DNA of 8,093 nt from contig JAJZDO010000563.1 of the NCBI GenBank assembly GCA_021805955.1, positions 1 to 8,093 of the forward strand, given 5' to 3'. This document shows positions 1-7,507 of the stretch, one piece after another (the first letter of the stretch is position 1; each line of letters opens with the position of its first letter). The notes under the pieces are model-generated. The model was not told the origin of the DNA. It saw only the letters and a program-made list of their open reading frames with translations, and searched no databases. The translations under genes and the position numbers were made by a program. This DNA is from Acidobacteriota bacterium (GTDB taxonomy: Bacteria > Acidobacteriota > Terriglobia > Terriglobales > Acidobacteriaceae).

Positions 1-248
1 CGGTGTTCCAGGCAACGAATATTCCAGCGGATCAGATCCTGCATCCGGAACGCATCGTGCAGGCGCTTCAGACACGCGGATGTTCTGCGCGACAGTTGCC
101 GGACGTAGCAACAATCATCGGCCATCTTACGGCGAATGTGAAATCGGGAGACGTCGTCGCGATCCTTTCCAATGGCGGCTTCGATGGAATTTATCGAAAA
201 CTTCCAGAGACTCTTCGCAGCGGGCAGGGTCGCGCTGTGGCCCCATGA
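1..248 (+). CDS. mpl: Mpl-like murein peptide ligase, C-terminal fragment (5' end outside window)
   Basis: About 81 C-terminal residues of a Mur-ligase family protein; the frame is open to the window edge, so the start lies outside. The tail has the order seen at the end of UDP-N-acetylmuramate:L-alanyl-gamma-D-glutamyl-meso-diaminopimelate ligase (Mpl): a segment dealing with HPERIVQAL, then a hydrophobic strand ending in the SNGGFDGIYRKL motif close to the C-terminus. E. coli Mpl ends with a very similar SNGGFGGIH motif. Mpl is a cytoplasmic ATP-dependent enzyme that attaches the recycled tripeptide to UDP-MurNAc during peptidoglycan turnover. The catalytic and ATP-binding domains are not visible, so MurC or another Mur ligase cannot be fully excluded. 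The stop TGA overlaps the start ATG of the downstream acyltransferase (ATGA), which suggests co-transcription and translational coupling. Confidence 0.8.
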   Translation, partial: VFQATNIPADQILHPERIVQALQTRGCSARQLPDVATIIGHLTANVKSGDVVAILSNGGFDGIYRKLPETLRSGQGRAVAP

Positions 249-955
249 TTTCCGCGCTGACAATCCTGCTCTACTACGTGATCCTGATTCCTATCGGCGC
301 GCTGCTCGGCTTTCCGTGGACCTGGATTACAGGCGACGTGACATTTCTCTACCGCTTTTCGATGTGGATTGCTTCGTCCGGCCTTCGCCTAGGAGGTATT
401 CGCATTGAGGCCAAAGGTTTCGAGAATATTCCATCGGGTCAGGCATGCATCTTTATGGCGAACCATGCTTCCAATCTTGACCCGCCCTTATTTATGCCGC
501 TGATCCCCGGACGCTCCGCAGTCTTCCTGAAGAAGACACTGATGAAAATTCCGGTTGTCGGGATGGCGATGCGGATGGCGGATTTTGTGCCGGTGGAACG
601 TCGTGGAAACCGTGAGGATGCGCGGGAGAGCATCGACAGCGCCGCCAAAGTTCTCGCCTCCGGCGTGCATCTCACGGCCTTTCCAGAGGGAACACGCTCG
701 CGTACCGGGAAACTGCTTCCCTTTAAGAAGGGCCCCTTTTACCTGGCCCAGCAAACCGGCGCGCCCATTGTCCCAGTGTCAATCCATGGCACAGAAACCA
801 TGATGCGAAAGGGCAGTCTGCGAATTTTCCCCGGAGTGGCACACATTCAACTCCATCCGCCGCTCTTGGCTGCGGATTTCTCAACAAGGGAAGAGCTAAT
901 CGATGCTGTGCGCGAGTCCATTGCCTCGGGTTTGCCGGAATGGATGCGCGGCTAA
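245..955 (+). CDS. plsC: 1-acyl-sn-glycerol-3-phosphate acyltransferase (PlsC family)
   Basis: A 236-residue protein of usual PlsC length. It transfers an acyl chain to the sn-2 position of lysophosphatidic acid to make phosphatidic acid at the cytoplasmic face of the inner membrane. Residues 3-24 are a hydrophobic anchor, with further hydrophobic sequence to about 50. The catalytic HX4D motif is NHASNLD (His74, Asp79). FPEGTRSR (146-153) is the conserved glycerophosphate-binding motif, and a conserved VPV strand lies at 176-178. The chosen start is the ATG at 245, which forms ATGA with the stop of the preceding Mur ligase gene; the same frame is open upstream, but there it overlaps the Mur ligase coding sequence and has no acyltransferase character. 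No strong Shine-Dalgarno is visible, consistent with translational coupling. Family assignment is firm; the preferred acyl donor and exact lipid substrate cannot be read from sequence. Confidence 0.93.
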   Translation: MISALTILLYYVILIPIGALLGFPWTWITGDVTFLYRFSMWIASSGLRLGGIRIEAKGFENIPSGQACIFMANHASNLDPPLFMPLIPGRSAVFLKKTLMKIPVVGMAMRMADFVPVERRGNREDARESIDSAAKVLASGVHLTAFPEGTRSRTGKLLPFKKGPFYLAQQTGAPIVPVSIHGTETMMRKGSLRIFPGVAHIQLHPPLLAADFSTREELIDAVRESIASGLPEWMRG

Positions 956-983
956 AGCGGTTTACGCAAACAGTAAGAAGCGC

Positions 984-1658
984 CTAAGACGAACTCTTCA
1001 GGATGGCGTGGAAACCGCTGGCCATCACCTGATGTCGCTTGGATTGCGCTTGTGCAGCATCCTTAAACGGACCGATCTGCACGTGGAGGAACTTGTCATG
1101 TTTCTCCGGATAGATTTCCGCGTGGAAACCCTTCTTGCGCAGTTCAGCCACCAGTCTCTCGGCATCTTTGCGATCGCCGATGGCCCCCACTTGAACCATG
1201 ATGTGAGAGCTGCTCTTTGTGTTGGTGGCCGGATTTTCATGCGGAGCAGCAGGTGCGGGCATTATCTTTTTCTCGACAATTTGAGCCGCCACATGGTTGA
1301 TGGGCGTCGCCGCAACTGGACGCAACGCCGCCGCAGGCATCGATGGAGCATTCTCGGCAGGGTGCGCATTGGCGTTGTCGGCTACAGTTGCGACGATGGG
1401 GGAGGGCTTACTTGAGACATCGGACGGGCTGGCCAGCGCGGGTAAAACAACTGATCCCGTCGCGCCGTCGTTCTTCGAATCCGAGTTGATGGAAAGCGAG
1501 CGCTTTGAGGTCCCGGCTCCGCCGAAGGAGTAACCGAGACCAAAAAACACTGCCGAGACCAAGGAAGCAGCAAAGAAGATTGCAAGGATGGTGCTGGTAC
1601 TCCAGTGCACTTCCACCGGATCGTGAACATCGATATTCTCTTCAAACAAGGCCGTCAT
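984..1658 (-). CDS. Single-pass membrane protein with C-terminal SPOR domain
   Basis: A 224-residue protein with a bitopic layout. There is a short acidic cytoplasmic N-terminus (1-20), one transmembrane helix at about 23-43, a low-complexity Ala/Pro/Ser-rich periplasmic linker (about 50-150), and a C-terminal SPOR domain (about 152-222). The domain begins with the typical strand [20 protein letters not shown] and has the second half-repeat with [13 protein letters not shown] domains bind peptidoglycan glycan strands stripped of stem peptides and often localise proteins to division sites (FtsN, DamX, DedD, RlpA). The start ATG at 1658 overlaps the slipin stop as ATGA. GGAG at 1669-1672 sits 10 nt upstream inside the slipin gene, so translation is probably coupled. 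It is the last gene of the minus-strand run and converges on plsC. No catalytic domain is visible, so a structural or localisation role is likely. An FtsN-like role is possible but unproven. Confidence 0.9.
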   Translation of the reverse strand: MTALFEENIDVHDPVEVHWSTSTILAIFFAASLVSAVFFGLGYSFGGAGTSKRSLSINSDSKNDGATGSVVLPALASPSDVSSKPSPIVATVADNANAHPAENAPSMPAAALRPVAATPINHVAAQIVEKKIMPAPAAPHENPATNTKSSSHIMVQVGAIGDRKDAERLVAELRKKGFHAEIYPEKHDKFLHVQIGPFKDAAQAQSKRHQVMASGFHAILKSSS

Positions 1659-2443
1659 TGCTGGACATCTCCGCCAGGTTTAGGTTGGACCGCTTGGCCG
1701 ACTTGCTTCAGCAGCGAGACCAGTTCCAGCGGCAGCGGAAATACGATGGTGGTATTTTTCTCCGCGCCGATTTCACTGAGCGTTTGCAGGTAGCGCAATT
1801 GCATGGTGATGGGCTGCTGCGCCAGAAGCGTTGCCGCCTCTACCAGACGCTGCGCCGCGTTGAACTCGCCTTCCGCGTTGATGATCTTGGCGCGCTTCTC
1901 GCGCTCTGCTTCGGCCTGGCGGGCCATGGCGCGCAACATCGACTCCGGCAGATCCACCTGCTTCACTTCCACGCTGACAACTTTCAGTCCGTAGGGTGAG
2001 GTGTGCTGGTCAATGATGGTCTGGATTTTTAAATTCAGTTTCTCGCGATGCGCCAGCAACTCGTCCAGTTCCACCTCGCCCAACACCGATCGCAGCGTCG
2101 TCTGCGCAAACTGCGATGTTTGATACACGTAGTTCGATACTTCCACCACAGCCTTGGCGGCATCGATCACGCGCAGCGTAATCACCGCATTGACTTTCAG
2201 CGTGACGTTGTCGCGAGTGATGATGTCCTGGGCCGGAACTTCCATCGCCTCCTGGCGCAGAGAGATGCGCACAATCTGATCGAATGGCCGAAAGACGAGA
2301 ACGATCCCAGGGCCTTTGGGAGAACTGAGCAGACGACCCAGGCGGAAGATCACGCCGCGCTCGTACTCTTTCAAAATCTTGATGGAACTAAACAGGTAGA
2401 ACGCCACGATGACGATGACGACCAAAACTGCTGTGGATGGCAT
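1655..2443 (-). CDS. SPFH/Band 7 slipin (stomatin-like) membrane protein
   Basis: A 262-residue slipin of usual length, an inner-membrane protein of the stomatin/prohibitin superfamily that oligomerises and organises membrane microdomains. The N-terminal hydrophobic hairpin or helix is at residues 4-20. The SPFH domain follows, with [11 protein letters not shown] (28-38), [19 protein letters not shown] (69-87) and the family signature [20 protein letters not shown] (115-134). The [10 protein letters not shown] (158-167) and [21 protein letters not shown] (173-193) segments lead into a charged coiled coil. The hydrophobic C-terminal stretch contains [13 protein letters not shown] (233-245). 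The start at 2443 is chosen because GGGGAG (2452-2457) lies 8 nt upstream and the hydrophobic helix follows at once. An in-frame ATG at 2491 would add 16 residues but has no Shine-Dalgarno. The gene directly follows an NfeD protease gene, the classic partner: in Pyrococcus the NfeD homologue PH1510 cleaves the C-terminal region of the slipin PH1511. Confidence 0.93.
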   Translation of the reverse strand: MPSTAVLVVIVIVAFYLFSSIKILKEYERGVIFRLGRLLSSPKGPGIVLVFRPFDQIVRISLRQEAMEVPAQDIITRDNVTLKVNAVITLRVIDAAKAVVEVSNYVYQTSQFAQTTLRSVLGEVELDELLAHREKLNLKIQTIIDQHTSPYGLKVVSVEVKQVDLPESMLRAMARQAEAEREKRAKIINAEGEFNAAQRLVEAATLLAQQPITMQLRYLQTLSEIGAEKNTTIVFPLPLELVSLLKQVGQAVQPKPGGDVQQ

Positions 2444-2451
2444 GTTCAACT

Positions 2452-2457
2452 CTCCCC
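2452..2457 (-). promoter_or_regulatory. Shine-Dalgarno site fixing the slipin start
   Basis: On the minus strand this reads GGGGAG, followed by 8 nt and the ATG at 2443. No comparable purine-rich site precedes the alternative in-frame ATG at 2491. The site therefore favours the shorter slipin protein beginning MPSTAV. Confidence 0.7.
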
Positions 2458-2497
2458 GAGCATGGAACACTCGCCTTAGGTTGTATAGCATGGACAG

Positions 2498-2514
2498 CGC
2501 GCCAAACGGGCGCG
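2498..2514. repeat. Perfect 6-bp inverted repeat between nfeD-like and slipin genes
   Basis: cgcgcc / ggcgcg arms flank a 5-nt loop in the 80-nt gap between the NfeD stop and the slipin start. As RNA it would form a short, very GC-rich hairpin. Neither strand has a T-run after it, so it is not a standard rho-independent terminator. It could stabilise mRNA ends, mark an internal processing site or be an operator; none of these is shown by the sequence. Confidence 0.45.
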
Positions 2515-2523
2515 AAACGGCAT

Positions 2524-3870
2524 TCAGGAACCTTGCCGGTCACGTTCGACTTCCAGCAGAAGTCCTTTGCGGTCGCGGATGAGGACAGGCTCGCCGGCGG
2601 CGACCGCATCGCGGGAATGCGCCTGCCAAAGTTCCCCGCGCACCAGCACCTGTCCGTTCGGATTCAATGCGGTTTGTGCCACCGCAATGGTTCCCAAAAG
2701 CGCCTCTCCCCCGGTTTGCACCTTGTTGCGACGAGCACGCACGGCGATGGTGGTGAGGAAGATAGTTATCAAGCCAAAGCCGATGCCCGCGCCAAGCGCG
2801 GTTCCCAGCCGCACGCGCATCTCCGGAATCGGCCCATTGACCAGCGTGAGCAGACCGAAGACAAGACAGCCGATCGCAGCCAGCCCGAGAATCCCATGGG
2901 TCGTAAACTTTATGTCCAGAACAAACAAGACAAGCGCGCCAACAAGAAATCCCACCGCCGTGTATTGCAGCGGCAGCAGGTTCAGCGCGAAGAGAGAAAT
3001 CAACACGAGCAGAGTCCCCAGCGCACCGGGAACAATGGTGCCGGGCGCGTTGAATTCCATATAGATCAGCAGGCCGCCGAGAATCAGCAGCATCACCGCC
3101 AGATTGGGATCGGTCAACGCGCCTAGAATTCGCTCGCGTGTACTTGGCGGCATCACCTCGACGTCCGCATCCTGCGTGTGCAGCACCTGCTTCGCTCCGT
3201 TGAAGCGCGTGACCGTGGTGCCGTTCAGATGGCCCAAAAGCGCAGGAATGTCGGGAGCGATGACATCGATCAGCTTCAGGTTGAGCGCTTCCTGATCGGT
3301 ATACGATTTGGAATTCAGCACCGCATCCTGAGCGGCCTGCACGTTGCGCCCTCGGCGCGAAACGTAGGCGCGGAGGAACGCCATTGCGTCGTTCTCGATC
3401 TTCGTTTTCAGGATCGGGTCCATTTTCTCGCCTTCGAGAATCGGATGGGACGCGCCGGTGTTGGTGCCGGGCGCCATGGCAGCAACATCGGCGGACTCTA
3501 GAATGAAAAATCCAGCGGAGGCGGCACGACTGCCCGACGGTGCAACATACACGATGACCGGAACTTCAGATTCCTCGATAGCGGTGACCATCGCGCGGGT
3601 CGAGGTGAGCAGTCCGCCGGGAGTGCCCAGCTCAATTAAAACTGCCTGCGCATGGATCTCCACAGCATGTCGCAATCCGCGCTTCAAATACGCAGCGCTG
3701 ATGGGCTGAATCGTATCGTGCAACGGCAGCTCGACAACGATGGGCCGCGATTGTGCAGCCTTCGCGATGGTGGCATGACTCAGGCACAGCCATGCCACCA
3801 GTCCAAGAAGCACGAAACCGGACTGCAGCCAAAAAAACGACCTCGATCGAGCTTTCTGTGCCGTGTCCAT
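2524..3870 (-). CDS. Long-form NfeD membrane-bound serine protease (ClpP-class)
   Basis: A 448-residue protein of the NfeD1b type, in three parts. Residues 16-39 form a signal peptide or N-terminal anchor. Residues about 43-240 are a ClpP/crotonase-fold serine protease domain. A block of about five transmembrane helices spans about 257-377, and a C-terminal OB-fold NfeD domain lies at about 385-445. The nucleophile motif SRAASAG gives Ser118. [11 protein letters not shown] places the likely general base Lys at 157, matching the Ser97/Lys138 dyad of Pyrococcus PH1510. TPGGLL (83-88) and [12 protein letters not shown] (132-143) are family hallmarks. Many relatives have Asp before TPGG, whereas this protein has Gly82 (from memory of the family). 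The start ATG at 3870 has GAGG (3881-3884) 10 nt upstream and lies 22 nt after the TPR gene stop. The known role of the family is cleavage of the partner slipin; the slipin gene lies directly downstream, so the pair is canonical. Confidence 0.93.
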   Translation of the reverse strand: MDTAQKARSRSFFWLQSGFVLLGLVAWLCLSHATIAKAAQSRPIVVELPLHDTIQPISAAYLKRGLRHAVEIHAQAVLIELGTPGGLLTSTRAMVTAIEESEVPVIVYVAPSGSRAASAGFFILESADVAAMAPGTNTGASHPILEGEKMDPILKTKIENDAMAFLRAYVSRRGRNVQAAQDAVLNSKSYTDQEALNLKLIDVIAPDIPALLGHLNGTTVTRFNGAKQVLHTQDADVEVMPPSTRERILGALTDPNLAVMLLILGGLLIYMEFNAPGTIVPGALGTLLVLISLFALNLLPLQYTAVGFLVGALVLFVLDIKFTTHGILGLAAIGCLVFGLLTLVNGPIPEMRVRLGTALGAGIGFGLITIFLTTIAVRARRNKVQTGGEALLGTIAVAQTALNPNGQVLVRGELWQAHSRDAVAAGEPVLIRDRKGLLLEVERDRQGS

Positions 3871-3892
3871 GCCGATTACGCCTCACGCACGA

Positions 3893-5710
3893 CTACTGTT
3901 GTTGACCTTGCTGCATTTGAATCGCCTGCAAGATGCCCTTGGCTGCAGTGTTGTTCGGCTCAAGACGCAGCGCGTTGTCGATGTTGCTGCGCGCATCCGT
4001 CAAGGCGTGCTGACTCAACGCAATTCGCGCCAGTACCAGATATGCCGCAGTGTTCGGTTTTGCCTGCAGCGACTTGTTCGCTTCCTGCTGCGCGATTTTC
4101 ATGCTGCCCGCGTATTCGTGGACTTCGGCCAAGCCCGCATATGCGGCGGCGCTGCCGGGATCTGCAGTCAATGCAAGCTGATACTGGCGTTCTGCCTCCA
4201 GCAGCAAGCCATCGTTCACATAGGTCCCGCCTTGCTGGCACAGCCGTTGTGCGCGTTTCGCCGGCGGCATCGACCGCAGCTTCATCGCATTCATCTGTTC
4301 CAGCGCGAATGCGCCCTGCCGCAATGAGCTTTCATCGTAGGTACGCGCGATGCGTTCCAGCGGTTCATAATCCGCGCTGGCTGCATCGGAGACTGCGGGC
4401 GTCGGGATCGAATCCAATGAGCTTTTTGTGCTGGTTGCGTCCGGCTTGTTTTTCGCAATGCCGGTCGAGTCCGCCTGCTCCTCCGTTGCGTCAGAAGCAG
4501 TCTGTGCTGTCGGCAGATTGGCGTCCGCAACCGGTTTTGCCGGAGATGCCGTCAGTTGACCGCTCTTCAGCATCATCAGGTTCTTGCGAAGGTTCTGCGC
4601 TTCCTCGTCTTGCGGATGAAGCGTGAGGCTATGCGCCACTGCACCCAGCGCCGCAGTATAGTCTTTTTGACGGCGCTCCGAGACGGCCAGGTTGAACCAG
4701 TAATCCGCATTCTGCGGATCCATCTCAACCACGCGCTTGAAAAACGCGGTGCCGTTCTGACCGCGACGGTTGAACGCGATTCCTTCGTTGTTCAAAACCT
4801 CCGGCAACGGCAAAACGGAAGCGATGGATGTAAATGCTGCCTGCGCGCCGGCATAATTCCCCGTGTAAAGATCACTGAGACCGGAATAGAACATGGCTTC
4901 CAACGAGAGACGTCCGCCCTTCGGAACCTTGACGAACGCTGCCTCCGCCTGGTCATATTGCTGGTTGTCAAAGTACGCCTGGCCAAGCGCAAACCATGCC
5001 TGCACGTAGCTGGGGCTGAGCTGTACGGCTTTCTTCAGGTGTCCGATCCGCTCCTCGATCCCCGGCTCCACCAACCCGCGAATGTAATTCTCAAAGGCGT
5101 CCAGGCGAAGAGCTCGGCTGGCCGCGAGGAACGTCTGCTCGTCCAGATTCAGATTGGGATCAATCTGCATGGCCATCTTCCAGGCCAGGGAATCCTCAAT
5201 GTCGATCAGCTGGTCGAGCTTCCCTTCTTCTTCCAACGTGGCGCCCATGCTGGGACCATGCATATCCAGGACCCGCGCGGTTGCTCGGATGCTGCCATTC
5301 GCGACCGTGTAATTCCCGAAGACGACATAGTCGGCGTCCAGCGTTTGCGCAATGCGATACGAAGTGGCCTGCGTCGGATGAAAATCCGCAGGGAGTCCGA
5401 GATGCTGCATTGCATAACGGCGGTCTTCGCGGCGAATGGTCAGAAAACCGGCAGAACTTAAACGCGCATTCAAGATATCCGGGAATGAAGCGCCGATCCA
5501 GTCCAGGCCCGGCTGCGTGGAGTTGTTCTCAAATGGGAGTATCCAGATAAGGTGCCCATCCCAGCCAGCTTCGTTTGTCGGCTCGGATTGCGCAACCGAA
5601 GGCAAAGCCGCGAAAGCGACCAACGCGCAAAGAATCAAGCTCCGCCACAATCGAAGAACAATCATATTTCCATTTTTCTTCACGACACTCGTGATTATAG
5701 AGTTCTGCAT
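3893..5710 (-). CDS. Exported TPR-repeat protein with N-terminal TolB-N/FlgO-like domain
   Basis: A protein of up to 605 residues with no recognised enzyme domain. Residues 16-41 form a signal peptide: Arg near the start, a Leu/Ala-rich core, then a probable cleavage after PSVAQ. Residues about 53-140 resemble the TolB-N/FlgO-like alpha/beta domain, with ILPFENNS at the first strand, WIGASFPDILNARLS and a DADYVVFGNYTV strand. Two blocks of tetratricopeptide repeats follow (about 205-375 and 485-600), giving protein-binding superhelices. They are separated by an Ala/Thr/Ser/Asp-rich linker (about 383-445) likely to be disordered. The start is uncertain: the ATG at 5710 lies 5 nt after the glycosyltransferase stop but lacks a Shine-Dalgarno. 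GTG at 5683 and ATG at 5665 are in frame and would place the signal peptide nearer the N-terminus. The likely location is periplasm or outer-membrane inner face, as a scaffold or assembly factor. The NfeD gene follows after 22 nt. Confidence 0.85.
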   Translation of the reverse strand: MQNSIITSVVKKNGNMIVLRLWRSLILCALVAFAALPSVAQSEPTNEAGWDGHLIWILPFENNSTQPGLDWIGASFPDILNARLSSAGFLTIRREDRRYAMQHLGLPADFHPTQATSYRIAQTLDADYVVFGNYTVANGSIRATARVLDMHGPSMGATLEEEGKLDQLIDIEDSLAWKMAMQIDPNLNLDEQTFLAASRALRLDAFENYIRGLVEPGIEERIGHLKKAVQLSPSYVQAWFALGQAYFDNQQYDQAEAAFVKVPKGGRLSLEAMFYSGLSDLYTGNYAGAQAAFTSIASVLPLPEVLNNEGIAFNRRGQNGTAFFKRVVEMDPQNADYWFNLAVSERRQKDYTAALGAVAHSLTLHPQDEEAQNLRKNLMMLKSGQLTASPAKPVADANLPTAQTASDATEEQADSTGIAKNKPDATSTKSSLDSIPTPAVSDAASADYEPLERIARTYDESSLRQGAFALEQMNAMKLRSMPPAKRAQRLCQQGGTYVNDGLLLEAERQYQLALTADPGSAAAYAGLAEVHEYAGSMKIAQQEANKSLQAKPNTAAYLVLARIALSQHALTDARSNIDNALRLEPNNTAAKGILQAIQMQQGQQQ

Positions 5711-5715
5711 TCCGT

Positions 5716-7437
5716 TCAGCGAGAAAGTGCGGGCTGGAAGGTTTGTGTCCGTCGAGCCGTGCCGGCGACAGCGTAGGTGTGGAAAGAATCGGCGCTCCTA
5801 GGCAGCCCGGCTGTTTGCGGGCGATTGAAGAGCAGCACCGCTGTCCACAATCCCCTTGTCCTTGCCAGCCAAACCACGTTCCCCTGCAGCAATCTTGCAA
5901 TCAATGCCGGCGGCAGATCGTAATGGTAGCCAAAATATTCCTTATTCCATTCTTCGTCGCCAAAATGGGACCAGTTGAGCGTGTTCGTCAACTGATACTT
6001 CGTCGCGAAGACCAGGGCTGCGTCATAGTTATGCAGTTGCGACGCTGCCTCTATCTGAGGCAACGAAAAATCATCGATTGCCACCACATGCACGGGCTTG
6101 CGCACATATCCCAGTTCGGGCCTTCTCAACTCGTCCGTGGCCGGCCACGCTGTCAGCACGGTGCCCCCAGGGGCCCGCCGGATCACCTGCGCAATTGCCT
6201 GCTGCTGCATCACGATCAGGCTGCGATAGGTAAGATTGTCTTCCGGCGTAAAGCGGTACGGCGGATTGACGAACAAGCCCGCGAGGAATGCCACGGTACT
6301 CAGCGCAACAATCCACGGCCACTGCTCCACGCGGCGCCGCCAGGTAGAAACACACAGCAACAAAATCAGAGGGTAGAGCGGCAGCAGATAGCGCGCCAGA
6401 ACCGCGCCTCCCGCCAAGGAGAAAAATAGCAGATTGACCAGCAGAAGGATTCCGATCTGCGCTTGCACGTTCCAGGAAACGCGCGGACGCTTGGAGCCGT
6501 CTACCTGGCGCAGCGCCGGCAAAAACATCGCAGCCACCATGCACAAGATGGGCACGAACAGATTCATATAGAGAGTGACCTGCATCAGCCGCTGCGCCAG
6601 TGCCAGAAAAAATCGAGCCATGTGCAGCGTCAGAACAGCGTTGTATCGCACGAATTGCGGATTGCCGAAAATATAGCCGGTCTTATGAAAGTGGTAGGCA
6701 TACCACCCACATAACGGTAGCGCGGGGAGGGTGAACTGCATCGCAGTCCGCCAGTGACCGCTGGCCTGGGACGGTTTGCGCTGCGTCTCCCACACATGCC
6801 ACGCAGCCAAGGTCAACGGCATCACAATCGCGGTTTCTTTAGACAACGCAGCCACCGAGAACCACACAGCCGCAATCCAGCCACGCCGCTCGGAAGGCAA
6901 CTCGTCCAATGCGTACACCAGCGCCCACATCGTTCCCGCAGCCGCGTAAATATCCGCCTGCGCCAGCGTGCTTTGGGTAAACCAGACTGGGTAAATGGCA
7001 GTCAGCAACGTGGTCGCGACGGCAACCGTGGTATTCATCAACCGGCGCACCAACGCGAAGACCGCTGTCAGCGCGAATGCGGCGATCAGGCACGTCGCCA
7101 GTCGAGTCACTACCGGAGTGAAGCCGGAAACCTTCCACCAGGCCGCCAAGTAGATGGCAGGTAGAGGAGGATGGGCGTTGGTCAGCGTTGAATATGGAAC
7201 CAGAGAGCCGGTGCGGAAATAGTCGTACGCCGCAGGAATATAGTAGCCGGCCTCATCCCAATAGTAGGGCAGCCGCAGCAGCGGCAAATGCGTCAGCAGA
7301 ACGAAGGCATAGATGACGGGGAAAATGATCCAGACCGGTACGGGCTCATCGCGGTGCCCGCGAAGCAGGAATTGCTGCAGCAGCGAATGCGGCCGTACAG
7401 CAGGCACGGGATTCAACGGCTGATTCGAGGCTGGCAA
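5716..7437 (-). CDS. GT-C family membrane glycosyltransferase (ArnT/PMT-like)
   Basis: A 573-residue integral membrane protein in the size range of ArnT/PMT-type (GT83/GT39-like) enzymes, which move sugars from polyprenyl-phosphate donors to lipids or proteins on the periplasmic side. The first transmembrane helix is at about residues 33-53. It is followed by the first periplasmic loop with the catalytic-type Asp-Glu motif YYWDEAGYY (D61, E62), then AHPPLPAIYLAAW (88-100; HPPL is typical of this superfamily). About ten more helices follow, with SKET at 199-202 and ARYLLPLYPL at 348-357. The C-terminal 180 or so residues form a soluble, probably periplasmic domain. I chose TTG at 7437 because AGGAG (7445-7449) sits 7 nt upstream. 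An ATG at 7590 in the same frame would overlap the preceding gene by 83 nt, adding 51 residues of non-membrane, Arg-rich sequence with no family character. Donor and acceptor are unknown. The TPR gene starts 5 nt after the stop. Confidence 0.88.
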   Translation of the reverse strand: MPASNQPLNPVPAVRPHSLLQQFLLRGHRDEPVPVWIIFPVIYAFVLLTHLPLLRLPYYWDEAGYYIPAAYDYFRTGSLVPYSTLTNAHPPLPAIYLAAWWKVSGFTPVVTRLATCLIAAFALTAVFALVRRLMNTTVAVATTLLTAIYPVWFTQSTLAQADIYAAAGTMWALVYALDELPSERRGWIAAVWFSVAALSKETAIVMPLTLAAWHVWETQRKPSQASGHWRTAMQFTLPALPLCGWYAYHFHKTGYIFGNPQFVRYNAVLTLHMARFFLALAQRLMQVTLYMNLFVPILCMVAAMFLPALRQVDGSKRPRVSWNVQAQIGILLLVNLLFFSLAGGAVLARYLLPLYPLILLLCVSTWRRRVEQWPWIVALSTVAFLAGLFVNPPYRFTPEDNLTYRSLIVMQQQAIAQVIRRAPGGTVLTAWPATDELRRPELGYVRKPVHVVAIDDFSLPQIEAASQLHNYDAALVFATKYQLTNTLNWSHFGDEEWNKEYFGYHYDLPPALIARLLQGNVVWLARTRGLWTAVLLFNRPQTAGLPRSADSFHTYAVAGTARRTQTFQPALSR

Positions 7438-7444
7438 ATCATCG

Positions 7445-7449
7445 CTCCT
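7445..7449 (-). promoter_or_regulatory. Strong Shine-Dalgarno for a TTG start of the glycosyltransferase
   Basis: The minus strand reads AGGAG, then 7 nt, then TTG at 7437-7435 in the glycosyltransferase frame. Spacing and match are close to ideal. The next upstream candidates, GTG at 7497 and ATG at 7590, lack a comparable site. Confidence 0.75.
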
Positions 7450-7507
7450 GACAAGACGAAAGGGTGAGCCGGGGACATTCCAATCCCTGACTCGCACCAG
7501 ACCGGTT

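Noticed and set aside
80..244. N-terminal extension of the acyltransferase frame to 80
   Set aside because: The added 55 residues overlap the Mur ligase coding region, are Arg-rich and lack acyltransferase character; the ATG at 245 with the ATGA overlap explains the start.
956..983. Possible bidirectional terminator between the convergent plsC and SPOR genes
   Set aside because: I looked for a hairpin with a T-run in the 28-bp gap and its flanks and found none convincing.
2437..3126. + strand open frame of 229 codons opposite NfeD
   Set aside because: The translation is Gln/Arg/His-rich low complexity and antisense to a well-supported NfeD domain, so it is a shadow frame.
3652..5461. Two long + strand open frames (324 and 301 codons; 3652-4626 and 4556-5461) opposite the TPR gene
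   Set aside because: They are antisense to a clearly coding TPR protein, overlap each other, and have Arg/Ser/Cys/His-rich translations without domains. They fit the GC-biased shadow of the real gene.
5743..6429. + strand open frame of 228 codons opposite the glycosyltransferase
   Set aside because: It is antisense to the glycosyltransferase and rich in Arg, Gln and Cys, with no recognisable motif.
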